DNA from: Prevotellaceae bacterium
Lineage (GTDB): Bacteria; Bacteroidota; Bacteroidia; Bacteroidales; UBA932
Assembly (NCBI GenBank): GCA_031289385.1
Contig: JAITPP010000300.1
Coordinates: 1-6,194 of the forward strand
Reading direction: 5' to 3'
Length of the DNA: 6,194 nt
Positions 1-6,194 of this stretch are shown one piece after another; positions within the stretch are counted from its first letter, which is position 1; each line of letters begins with the position of its first letter. The notes beneath the pieces were generated by a model. The model saw only the letters and a program-made list of their open reading frames with translations. It searched no databases and was not told the DNA's origin. The translations under genes were made by a program, and so were the position numbers.

Positions 1-5
1 GTAAA

Positions 6-24
6 GCAACAAAAAACGTGCCAA
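6..24 (-). promoter_or_regulatory. Possible sigma-54-type promoter pointing left
   Basis: Read on the minus strand, the sequence is TTGGCACG followed by TTTTTTGTTGC. The first part matches the -24 element of RpoN (sigma-54) promoters (TGGCACG) perfectly. At the correct distance (GG, 10 bases, then the -12 dinucleotide) the sequence gives TTGTT instead of TTGCT. A true TTGC lies three bases further on, which is too far. It would drive a gene beyond position 1, and neither that gene nor an activator site is visible. The call is tentative because one key -12 base is off consensus. Confidence 0.35.
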
Positions 25-120
25 GATGATATTTTTTGAATAAATTTGATTTTTTAAAATTATTTACACTGTGTTCGACTTGATTTTGTGCATAAATTTA
101 ATATCCCGTAAAGAACAGAA

Positions 121-169
121 ATTAATGATTAGCGATTAATGATTAGTGATTAATGATTAGTGATTAATG
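121..169. repeat. Heptamer tandem array, ATTARYG type, seven units
   Basis: Seven consecutive 7-base units run without interruption: ATTAATG, ATTAGCG, ATTAATG, ATTAGTG, ATTAATG, ATTAGTG, ATTAATG. The units alternate, so the array can also be read as a 14-base repeat in three and a half copies. Only two positions vary (A/G and T/C). Sequences of this kind occur as noncoding short tandem repeats and may vary in copy number by replication slippage. No protein-coding role is apparent, because the array lies outside any gene. Its function, if any, is unknown. Confidence 0.9.
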
Positions 170-180
170 ATAAAGTTTAC

Positions 181-215
181 TTCATTCTTCATTCTTACCT
201 CTTCATTCTTCATTC
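181..215. repeat. Heptamer tandem array, TTCATTC type, five units
   Basis: Five 7-base units follow each other: TTCATTC, TTCATTC, a degenerate TTACCTC, TTCATTC, TTCATTC. The array starts 11 bases after the upstream ATTARYG array and has the same 7-base period. Its TCATT core is the reverse complement of the AATGA found across unit junctions in the upstream array, so the two arrays could pair imperfectly as a hairpin in single-stranded DNA or RNA. The function is unknown. Confidence 0.85.
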
Positions 216-385
216 TTTCCGTCGTCTTTTTATTAAAGTTCATCGGGGAAAAATATACCGTTAATCGACTTTTTGTTGGAGGTGGTATTTTTGTATTGTA
301 ATTTTGTGAAATAATAATTGGTTTAATTTCAGTTGATTAAAAATATATGAGTGTTTGTATTAAGTTAATTTATATTAATACTTCA

Positions 386-411
386 AAAACTTTTGCAGTT
401 TCAAAAGTTTT
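386..411. promoter_or_regulatory. Inverted repeat, probable TetR-family operator
   Basis: A perfect 10-base inverted repeat, AAAACTTTTG (386-395) and CAAAAGTTTT (402-411), is separated by six bases. Its 26-base span is in the usual range for TetR-family operators. The left arm contains the -33 TTTG of the repressor's promoter and the right arm lies in the spacer, ending three bases before the -7 box. A protein bound here would block RNA polymerase. This is the expected arrangement for an autoregulated TetR-type repressor encoded immediately downstream. The link to this particular regulator is inferred from position. I found no second perfect copy in the window. Confidence 0.7.
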
Positions 412-422
412 CTATACCTTTG
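392..422 (+). promoter_or_regulatory. Bacteroidetes-type primary sigma promoter
   Basis: TTTG at 392-395 and TACCTTTG at 415-422 are separated by 19 bases, an exact match to the Bacteroides primary sigma consensus (-33 TTTG, spacer about 19-21, -7 TAnnTTTG). Transcription would begin a few bases after 422, giving a short A-rich leader of roughly 20-25 bases before the ATG at 451. It is the only full-consensus promoter I found ahead of the four genes, so it probably drives the whole operon. The overlapping inverted repeat suggests it is repressible. Confidence 0.8.
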
Positions 423-450
423 CGCCCGATTAATCAATATAAAAAAATAA

Positions 451-1098
451 ATGTACGATAAAATTATAAATATAGCTCATGAATTGATTTTGCAACGCGG
501 AATACGCTCTGTAACAATGGACGAAATTGCTGCCGAAGCGGGAATTTCAAAACGAACATTATACGAAACGTTTGCCAACAAAGAAGATTTGCTTGAAAAA
601 CTGCTCGAATATATGTGGAATGAACATCGTAATGTTGTAAAAGATATTATTGAAAAAACACCAAGTTGCCTTATTGGTATTTTGGATATATTGAAATATG
701 TAACAGAGGAGCATAAGCACAAATTTGAATCACAATCGAAAGAATCGTTTTTTTATGATTTGAAAAAATTTTATCCGAAAGTGGCAGAAAAAAGCAAAGC
801 ACAGAGGGATATATATTTTTTATTTATGGCAAAACATCTTGAAAAGGGCGTGGAACAGCAAACCGTGCGAAGCGATTTGAATCTTAATTTGGTTTCGACA
901 TTACTGATTGCGCAAATCGAAGGATTACACAGTATTAAGGCGATACAGCAATTTCATCCGCAAGAAATTTTTACAACTCTTATTTTGAGTTTTTGCAGAG
1001 GAATTTCAACAAAAAACGGATTGGCTGAAATAGAGCAATTTGTGAGTGAAAACAAAATATTTTCACAAAAATATGATAAAAAAGGAGATGTAATTTAA
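451..1098 (+). CDS. TetR/AcrR-family transcriptional repressor, probable regulator of the efflux operon
   Basis: This 215-residue protein has the usual length of TetR-family regulators. The N-terminal DNA-binding domain covers about residues 1-48, with a clear helix-turn-helix: TMDEIAAEAGIS (22-33) followed by KRTLYETFANKEDLL (34-48), which is the family signature. The remainder (about 50-205) is a mostly helical ligand-binding and dimerisation domain that is poorly conserved in this family, so the inducer cannot be predicted. The protein is cytoplasmic. The ATG at 451 is chosen because it gives a normal N-terminus and lies about 28 bases after the -7 box; there is no Shine-Dalgarno sequence, which is usual in this phylum. 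The gene is followed on the same strand by all three parts of an efflux pump, as with AcrR-like local repressors. Autoregulation through the upstream inverted repeat is an inference. The family call is very safe; the target operon is likely. Confidence 0.93.
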   Translation: MYDKIINIAHELILQRGIRSVTMDEIAAEAGISKRTLYETFANKEDLLEKLLEYMWNEHRNVVKDIIEKTPSCLIGILDILKYVTEEHKHKFESQSKESFFYDLKKFYPKVAEKSKAQRDIYFLFMAKHLEKGVEQQTVRSDLNLNLVSTLLIAQIEGLHSIKAIQQFHPQEIFTTLILSFCRGISTKNGLAEIEQFVSENKIFSQKYDKKGDVI

Positions 1099-1136
1099 AA
1101 TATTTTTTTGCTACGATTGTCTTAATAAATAGGCAG

Positions 1137-1144
1137 TACTTTTA
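1137..1144 (+). promoter_or_regulatory. Weak candidate -7 box before the outer membrane factor gene
   Basis: TACTTTTA differs from TAnnTTTG only at the last base and lies 64 bases before the ATG at 1209. There is no TTTG at the proper distance: ATTG at 1116-1119 is only 17 bases away, and TTTG at 1107-1110 is 26 bases away. It overlaps a small imperfect inverted repeat, TACTTTT and AAAATTA around ACATG. A secondary promoter for the three pump genes is possible but poorly supported. Read-through from the repressor promoter is the simpler explanation. Confidence 0.2.
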
Positions 1145-1208
1145 CATGAAAATTAAAATATATTACAAAACAGTTAAAATAAATAATTGAGTTAAAAATA
1201 AATATACG

Positions 1209-2570
1209 ATGAAAAGGTTTTTAAGGACGAAAAAAATTTTACTATTAATGCTTGGATTTACACTGTCGGCAAATATTCAAGCACAGGATTCGTTGAGAAT
1301 AAATAATTCGGGCGCACTGAAAATTACATTGCAACAGGCAATAGAAATTGCGCAAAACGAAAATCCCACAATAAGAATTGCCGATAAAGAAATTGAATTA
1401 AAAAAGGCTGTAAGCCAAGAAGTTTATGCAAATTTGTTTCCGCAAGCAAGCGCCGTAGGAACGTACTCGCGGGCTATAAAAAAACAAACTATGGTAATGG
1501 AATTTGGCGGAGTATCGCAAAGCATTCAGGTTGGCAGCGACAACAGTTATTCGGGCGGAATACAAATAAATTTGCCATTGTTTGCACCGTCGCTGTATAA
1601 AACCATAAATCTTACAAAAGTAGATATCGAACTTGCAACGGAAAAGGCGCACGCCTCCAAACTTGATTTGATAAATCAGGTTGTAAAAGCATATTATCAG
1701 TTGCTTTTGGCTCAGGACAGTTATGTTGTTCTCGAAAAAAGTTACAAAAATGCCGAAGAAAATTATAAAAATATAGATGCCAAATATCAGCAGGGATTGG
1801 TGAGCGAATATGATAAAATTCGCGCCGAAGTTCAAATGCGTTCTATAAAACCAAGCGTTGTAAGCGCAGCAAACGGAATAAGATTAGCAATGTTGCAACT
1901 TAAAGTTTTGATGGGAATTGATCCAACAACAGAAATCACTGTTGAAGGAAATTTGAAAGACCACGAAAGCGGAATGTTTACACGCCAAATTCATGCAAAT
2001 TCAATGAATCTTGAACAAAACAGCGATATTAAACAATTGGATTTGAACGCCGAAATGTTGAGAAGACAATTAAAAGTGCAGCGCACAAACTATCTTCCTA
2101 CGCTTTCGGCAACGTTCGGATATATGTACACGTCGCTGAATAACGATTTCAAAGTATTTCATTACAACTGGTTTCCATATTCTACATTAGGACTTAGTTT
2201 GAACATTCCTTTGTTTAATGCCACAACAAGCAAAAAAACGAAACAAGTTAAAATTCAACTTCAACAAATGCAGGATACTCGCATAAACGCCGAACGCCAG
2301 CTGAATATGCTTGTACAAAGTTATCTCGATAATATGGCGGCAAATACAGAACAGGTTATATCAAACAAAGAAAGCATAAATCAAGCCGAAAAAGGAAGAA
2401 TGATAGCGGTTAAACGTTACGAAGTAGGCGCAGGAACAGTTCTCGAAGTAAACGACAGCGAAATAGCATTAACGCAAGCCGAACTTGTATATAATCAGTC
2501 GATATACAATTATTTGACGGCAAAAGCCGATTTGTACAAAACTTTGGGACGAGATACCATTGTTGAATAA
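1209..2570 (+). CDS. TolC-like outer membrane efflux protein (outer membrane factor)
   Basis: The 453-residue product is the outer membrane channel of a tripartite efflux system, and its length is normal for the TolC/OEP family. Residues 1-25 form a signal peptide (basic start MKRFLRTKK, hydrophobic LLLMLGF, cleavage probably at IQA|QDS). There is no lipobox cysteine, so unlike OprM it should not be lipid-anchored. The mature protein shows the family's internal duplication: the first half contains LTLQQAI-like and NLPLF segments and Y193-QQG followed by an alanine-spaced helix, and the second half repeats this as LNIPLF and Y404-EVG with its own helix, an offset of about 211 residues. The two halves build the beta-barrel strands and the long periplasmic helices of a trimeric channel. 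It lies 110 bases after the repressor and 57 bases before the adaptor and is probably co-transcribed with both. The start at 1209 gives the complete signal peptide; no Shine-Dalgarno sequence is present. Confidence 0.93.
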   Translation: MKRFLRTKKILLLMLGFTLSANIQAQDSLRINNSGALKITLQQAIEIAQNENPTIRIADKEIELKKAVSQEVYANLFPQASAVGTYSRAIKKQTMVMEFGGVSQSIQVGSDNSYSGGIQINLPLFAPSLYKTINLTKVDIELATEKAHASKLDLINQVVKAYYQLLLAQDSYVVLEKSYKNAEENYKNIDAKYQQGLVSEYDKIRAEVQMRSIKPSVVSAANGIRLAMLQLKVLMGIDPTTEITVEGNLKDHESGMFTRQIHANSMNLEQNSDIKQLDLNAEMLRRQLKVQRTNYLPTLSATFGYMYTSLNNDFKVFHYNWFPYSTLGLSLNIPLFNATTSKKTKQVKIQLQQMQDTRINAERQLNMLVQSYLDNMAANTEQVISNKESINQAEKGRMIAVKRYEVGAGTVLEVNDSEIALTQAELVYNQSIYNYLTAKADLYKTLGRDTIVE

Positions 2571-2627
2571 AAATATTTATTTGTAAACAAAAAATTATAC
2601 GCAGAAAACAATAAAAATTATTATAAA

Positions 2628-3656
2628 ATGAAACATTTGATAAAAAACATTTCACTCTTATTAGCAGCAGGATTAATAATATCCTGCGGAGGAAAAGACA
2701 CAAAAAAAACAGACACAGCGGCAGCAAAAGTCGATACAATTTTAATAAAAACTGCTGTTGCTAACACACAAAGTATCGACCAGATTCAGGAATTTACGGC
2801 TACCGTAGAATCTGATGTAAAAAACAATATTACACCGAATAATCCTGTTCGTATAAGTAAAATATTTGTTGAAGTCGGCGACCGTGTCGCTCGCGGACAA
2901 AAACTCGTTCAAATGGACGCTACAAACCTTGCCCAGCTTGAATTGCAAATCGAAAACAGTAAAAAAGATTTTGAGCGAGTTGATGAACTTTATAAAGTGG
3001 GCGGTGTGAGCAAATCAAATTGGGATGCCGCAAAAATGGCGTTAGACTTGCAAGTTACATCCTACAATAATTTACTTGAAAACACCCAACTTACTGCTCC
3101 TATCAGCGGAATAATAACTGCCAGAAATTATGACAACGGCGATATGTGTAGCGTAGGAAAACCTATACTTGTGATAGAACAAATTACACCCGTAAAACTT
3201 TTGATTGAAGTGTCGGAACAATACTACACACAAGTAAAAAAAGGATTAAAACCCGATGTAAAACTTGATGTTTACGGCGACGAAACATTTAAAGGCGAAG
3301 TTAGCTTGATATATCCTACGCTTGATGCCACAACACGCACATTCAAAGTAGAAATTAAACTTGTAAATCGCGATCAGCGCGTACGTCCCGGAATGTTCGG
3401 AAGAGTAATTCTTAACTTCGGACAAAAACAAGGAGTTGTAATTCCCGACGTTGCAATACAAAAACAAACAGGAACAAACGAAAAATTTGCATTTGTAATT
3501 AACAACGGCGTTGCAGAACGCAGAGTAGTTGCACTTGGACGCCAAAACGGAGATTTGATTGAAATATTATCGGGCGTAAACAGCGGCGAAGAAGTTGCAA
3601 TAACAAGCATATCGCGCCTCGACGATGGTAAAGCCGTTAGAGTTAAAAACGATTGA
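2628..3656 (+). CDS. RND efflux periplasmic adaptor lipoprotein (membrane fusion protein, AcrA/MexA type)
   Basis: This 342-residue protein links the inner membrane pump to the outer membrane channel. The N-terminus is a lipoprotein signal with lipobox IIS-C20 followed by GGKDTKK, so the mature protein begins at a lipidated Cys20 in the periplasm. Domains in order: a first lipoyl half-motif (about 60-97, with VEVGDRVARGQKLVQMD at 81-97), a short alpha-hairpin (about 98-152), the second lipoyl half (about 153-186, with LTAPISGIITARN at 155-167), a beta-barrel (about 188-265, with the conserved RPGM at 253-256) and a membrane-proximal domain to the C-terminus. The hairpin tip carries R117, L121 and S128, the same spacing as the RLS motif of AcrA (R128, L132, S139) that contacts TolC. 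The hairpin is short, as in many members of this group. It sits between the channel and pump genes. At 342 residues it is slightly smaller than AcrA (397 with its signal). Confidence 0.93.
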   Translation: MKHLIKNISLLLAAGLIISCGGKDTKKTDTAAAKVDTILIKTAVANTQSIDQIQEFTATVESDVKNNITPNNPVRISKIFVEVGDRVARGQKLVQMDATNLAQLELQIENSKKDFERVDELYKVGGVSKSNWDAAKMALDLQVTSYNNLLENTQLTAPISGIITARNYDNGDMCSVGKPILVIEQITPVKLLIEVSEQYYTQVKKGLKPDVKLDVYGDETFKGEVSLIYPTLDATTRTFKVEIKLVNRDQRVRPGMFGRVILNFGQKQGVVIPDVAIQKQTGTNEKFAFVINNGVAERRVVALGRQNGDLIEILSGVNSGEEVAITSISRLDDGKAVRVKND

Positions 3657-3678
3657 TAAAATATTATGAATTAAATTA

Positions 3679-3720
3679 GGATTTTATGATTTAATAAATT
3701 AAAAATAAATCGAAAAATCC
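3679..3720 (+). other. Imperfect stem-loop between adaptor and pump genes
   Basis: GGATTTT (3679-3685) can pair with AAAATCC (3714-3720). After one A-A mismatch and one U-G wobble, GATTTA (3688-3693) pairs with TAAATC (3706-3711), leaving a 12-base loop. The structure starts 22 bases after the adaptor stop codon and ends 31 bases before the pump start. No run of U follows, and the pump gene needs to be transcribed through it, so a simple terminator is unlikely. It may affect mRNA processing or relative expression, or may be chance in AT-rich DNA. Confidence 0.45.
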
Positions 3721-3751
3721 GAAATTATAAAAAAACGAAGAAAATAAAAAG

Positions 3752-6194
3752 ATGAAAATTTATCAAACAGCGGTAAAAAAACCTATATCAACAATGTTGA
3801 TTTTTATAGGTGTAATCGTATTAGGATTATTCTCGCTGAATAATTTGGCGATAGACCAATTTCCGGAAATGGATATTCCGTATGTAAGCGTTGTAACGGC
3901 TTATGCAGGAGCAAATGCCGCCGATATCGAAACCAATATAACACGTGTACTCGAAGATAATTTGAATACAGTTAATAATCTGAAAAAATTAACATCAACA
4001 TCGCGCGATAACGTATCGATGATTACGCTTGAAATGGAATGGGGCTGCGACCTCAACGAGGCGGTAAACGATGTGCGGGATGTTGTAAGTCGGGTAAGAG
4101 ATTATCTTCCCGACGAAGTTACATATCCCACAATATTCAAATTCAGCAGTTCGATGATGCCCGTAATGGTATTAGCCGCAACTGCCGACCAAAATTATGC
4201 CGCGCTCAATAAAATTCTCGACGACAGACTTGTAAATACATTAAACCGTATTGATGGCGTAGGCGCAGTAAGTTTAATGGGTATTCCTGAACGCGAAATA
4301 CAAATAAATGTTGATCCCAATAAAATAGATGCTTATAATCTTACTATTGAGCAAATAGGAAACATAATTGCCGCCGAAAATATAAACGTTCCCAGCGGAA
4401 TTATTGATGTAGGAAACAACACTTTCAATCTAAAAGCGGATGGAGAATTTAAAAGCAGCGATGAATTGAGAAATATCGTTGTTTACAGCCGCAACGGAAA
4501 AACAGTTTTGCTTAGCGAAATAGCCACAATAAAAGATACGCTCGAAAAATCAACAATAGATTCGCGTATCAACGGTAAAAAAGGACTGATAGCCTTAGTG
4601 CAAAAACAATCGGGAGCAAATACGGTTAATATAGTAAATGAAATTTATAAAATTCTACCGCAAATACAGGAAACCTTGCCAAAAGATATTAAGATTGATA
4701 TTGTAATGGACGGCTCGGAATCTATCAAAGATAATATTAATTCGTTGAGCGAAACGGTAATGTACGCCTTTATTTTCGTTATTTTGGTGGTAATGGCTTT
4801 TCTTGGCAGATGGCGGGCTACGTTTATAATTTGTTTGACAATTCCCATATCGCTTATCACAGCGTTCATTTATTTGTACGCCACAGGAAGCACTTTAAAT
4901 ATAATTTCGCTTAGTTCGTTATCAATAGCAATAGGCATGGTTGTTGATGATGCCATTGTGGTTTTGGAAAATATTACAACGCATATCGAGCGGGGAAGCA
5001 CTCCCAAAGAGGCGGCAGTGTATGCAACCAACGAAGTTTGGATTTCGGTAATTGTTACAACGCTTGTAATTGTTGCCGTGTTCCTTCCTCTTACACTTAT
5101 ATCGGGAATGATGGGAATTATGTTTCGCGAGTTAGGATGGATAGTAACAATAGTTGTGTGCGTTTCTACAACCGTTGCAATATCGCTTACTCCAATGCTT
5201 TCGGCGTATATTCTTAAAAAAGAAGGCGGTATTCACACTTATAAAGGAATTGGTATTCTTTACAAACCTATCGACAAGTTTTTAAATTGGTTAGATATTT
5301 TTTATGCAAAAACTCTTACGTGGGCTGTATGGCATCGAATATCGGTTTTGCTGATAACATTTACATTATTTGTGGCTTCGTTGTTTTTATTGTTGGTTGT
5401 TCCTATCGAATTTTTTCCTTCATCCGATAACGGAGTAATCTCGGCATCAGTACAGTTAGAGCAAAATGTAAGCGTAGAATATACCGCAAAAATTTCGCGT
5501 AAAATAGAAGCGATAGTTGCCGAAAAATATCCCGAAGTACGAATTATGTCGTCAAATGCAGGAACAAATTCAAGTTCAAACGCATTTGCGGCAATGCAAG
5601 CATCAGGCTCGCACATAATTAGTTTTAGAATGAGACTGCCGCGCGCTACCGAACGCAGTAGAACAATTTTTCAAATATCCGATTTGTTGAGAAAAGATTT
5701 TGCAGATATTCCCGAAATTCGTCAATATTCGGTTATACCCGGTGGCAGCCAAGGCGGAATGGGCGGCGCAAGCAATGTACAACTCAAAGTATTCGGAAAT
5801 GATATGGACGTTACCAACATCGTTGCGCTGGAACTGAAAGACAGAGTATCAAAAGAAGTAGAAGGAACAAGAGATGTTCAACTGTCGCGAGATGATATGC
5901 GCCCCGAATATGATGTTCAATTCGACAGAAAAAAACTTGCATATTACGGAATGACAAGCGCAATGGCATCCACCGCCGTAAGAAATAGAATAGACGGACT
6001 TATCGCAAGCAAATATCGCGAAGACGGCGATGAATATGATATTGTTGTCAGATATTCCGAAGAATTTCGCAAATCGCTTGACGATATAAATAATATTACG
6101 CTATACAATAATTCGGGACAACGCATAAAACTCGGCGAAGTAGCAATAGTAAGCGACGAATTTGCCGCTCCCGCAATAGAACGCGAAAACAGAC
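3752..6194 (+). CDS. RND multidrug-type efflux transporter, AcrB/HAE1 family (3' end beyond window)
   Basis: The frame is open from the ATG at 3752 to the window edge, giving 814 residues plus one base of a protein that usually has about 1,010-1,050, so roughly the last 200-240 residues are missing. It is a proton-driven inner membrane exporter that works as a trimer. TM1 lies at about 11-30 (after MKIYQTAVKKP) and the first periplasmic porter and docking region at about 31-330. TM2 to TM6 lie near 336-352, 357-377, 384-404, 430-450 and 462-487, with SLTPMLSA at 478-485. TM7 is near 531-550, followed by the second periplasmic loop with PIEFFPSSDNG from 551. The TM4 motif GMVVDDAIVVLEN contains D399 and D400, the equivalents of the proton-relay Asp407 and Asp408 of AcrB; the pair marks a drug or lipophile exporter rather than a heavy-metal pump. 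The partner Lys and Thr residues of TM10-TM11 lie outside. No Shine-Dalgarno sequence; the leader is A-rich. The substrate is unknown. Confidence 0.95.
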   Translation, partial: MKIYQTAVKKPISTMLIFIGVIVLGLFSLNNLAIDQFPEMDIPYVSVVTAYAGANAADIETNITRVLEDNLNTVNNLKKLTSTSRDNVSMITLEMEWGCDLNEAVNDVRDVVSRVRDYLPDEVTYPTIFKFSSSMMPVMVLAATADQNYAALNKILDDRLVNTLNRIDGVGAVSLMGIPEREIQINVDPNKIDAYNLTIEQIGNIIAAENINVPSGIIDVGNNTFNLKADGEFKSSDELRNIVVYSRNGKTVLLSEIATIKDTLEKSTIDSRINGKKGLIALVQKQSGANTVNIVNEIYKILPQIQETLPKDIKIDIVMDGSESIKDNINSLSETVMYAFIFVILVVMAFLGRWRATFIICLTIPISLITAFIYLYATGSTLNIISLSSLSIAIGMVVDDAIVVLENITTHIERGSTPKEAAVYATNEVWISVIVTTLVIVAVFLPLTLISGMMGIMFRELGWIVTIVVCVSTTVAISLTPMLSAYILKKEGGIHTYKGIGILYKPIDKFLNWLDIFYAKTLTWAVWHRISVLLITFTLFVASLFLLLVVPIEFFPSSDNGVISASVQLEQNVSVEYTAKISRKIEAIVAEKYPEVRIMSSNAGTNSSSNAFAAMQASGSHIISFRMRLPRATERSRTIFQISDLLRKDFADIPEIRQYSVIPGGSQGGMGGASNVQLKVFGNDMDVTNIVALELKDRVSKEVEGTRDVQLSRDDMRPEYDVQFDRKKLAYYGMTSAMASTAVRNRIDGLIASKYREDGDEYDIVVRYSEEFRKSLDDINNITLYNNSGQRIKLGEVAIVSDEFAAPAIERENR

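Larger units (their letters stand above)
1..450. other. Intergenic region upstream of the efflux operon
   Basis: I see no credible protein-coding gene or RNA gene in this 450-base AT-rich stretch. It contains, from left to right, a sigma-54-like motif on the minus strand near the edge, an AT-rich segment with only short palindromes (for example ACACTGTGT at 66-74), two arrays of 7-base repeats, a featureless stretch at about 220-380, and the operator and promoter of the repressor gene. If the sigma-54-like site is real, this is a divergent intergenic region with another gene beginning just beyond the left edge. That neighbour is not visible. Confidence 0.7.

Noticed and set aside
41..48. TAAATTTG, a perfect match to the -7 consensus on the + strand
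   Set aside because: There is no TTTG 19-21 bases upstream and no gene at a suitable distance downstream. In AT-rich DNA this 6-base-specific motif is expected by chance; TATTTTTG at 286-293 was rejected for the same reason.
121..215. CRISPR array
   Set aside because: The repeats are 7 bases long and directly adjacent, without unique spacers, and no cas gene is present. They are simple tandem repeats.
1081..1093. Shine-Dalgarno-like AAAGGAG followed by ATG
   Set aside because: The ATG at 1088 is followed at once by the stop codon TAA, and the segment encodes the last residues of the repressor (KGDVI). The match to a ribosome binding site is chance, and such sites are little used in this phylum.
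1398..1835. 145-codon open frame on the minus strand
   Set aside because: It lies wholly inside the outer membrane factor gene, is antisense to its conserved regions, and its translation is rich in Phe, Ile, Tyr and Cys with no recognisable domain. It is a shadow of the real gene.
2580..2591. Small inverted repeat TTTGT-AA-ACAAA between channel and adaptor genes
   Set aside because: Five-base arms with a 2-base centre are too short for a stable hairpin or a terminator in AT-rich sequence, and no U-tract follows. I treat it as chance.
5302..5616. 104-codon open frame on the minus strand
   Set aside because: It is antisense to the pump gene, whose translation is clearly AcrB-like across this whole stretch. 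No domain, signal or leader supports a separate gene.

Overview
This AT-rich window most likely comes from a member of the Bacteroidota (Bacteroidetes), probably a Bacteroidales-like genome. The evidence is a promoter that fits the Bacteroides-type primary sigma consensus (TTTG, 19 bases, TAnnTTTG), A-rich leaders without Shine-Dalgarno sequences, a signal peptide ending in the phylum-typical ...QA|Q form, and a lipoprotein-type RND adaptor. The genus cannot be told from this sequence.

Layout: positions 1-450 have no protein gene I can support. They hold a possible leftward sigma-54-like promoter at the left edge, two adjacent arrays of 7-base repeats (121-169 and 181-215), and a strong promoter with a perfect inverted repeat just before the first gene. 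Four genes follow, all on the + strand: a TetR/AcrR-family repressor (451-1098), a TolC-like outer membrane factor (1209-2570), a periplasmic adaptor lipoprotein (2628-3656), and an RND transporter of the AcrB/HAE1 type (3752 to the window end, cut at 814 residues). The gaps between genes are 110, 57 and 95 bases. None holds a convincing terminator, so they are probably one operon. The last gap contains an imperfect stem-loop.

Together the last three genes encode a complete tripartite efflux system: the pump in the inner membrane, the adaptor bridging the periplasm and the channel in the outer membrane. The repressor probably binds the inverted repeat that overlaps its own promoter and so controls the whole operon, with a pump substrate as the likely inducer. 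The substrate cannot be read from the sequence. I found no sign of a new type of system. The most interesting items are the operator-promoter overlap, the heptamer arrays, and the stem-loop before the pump gene.
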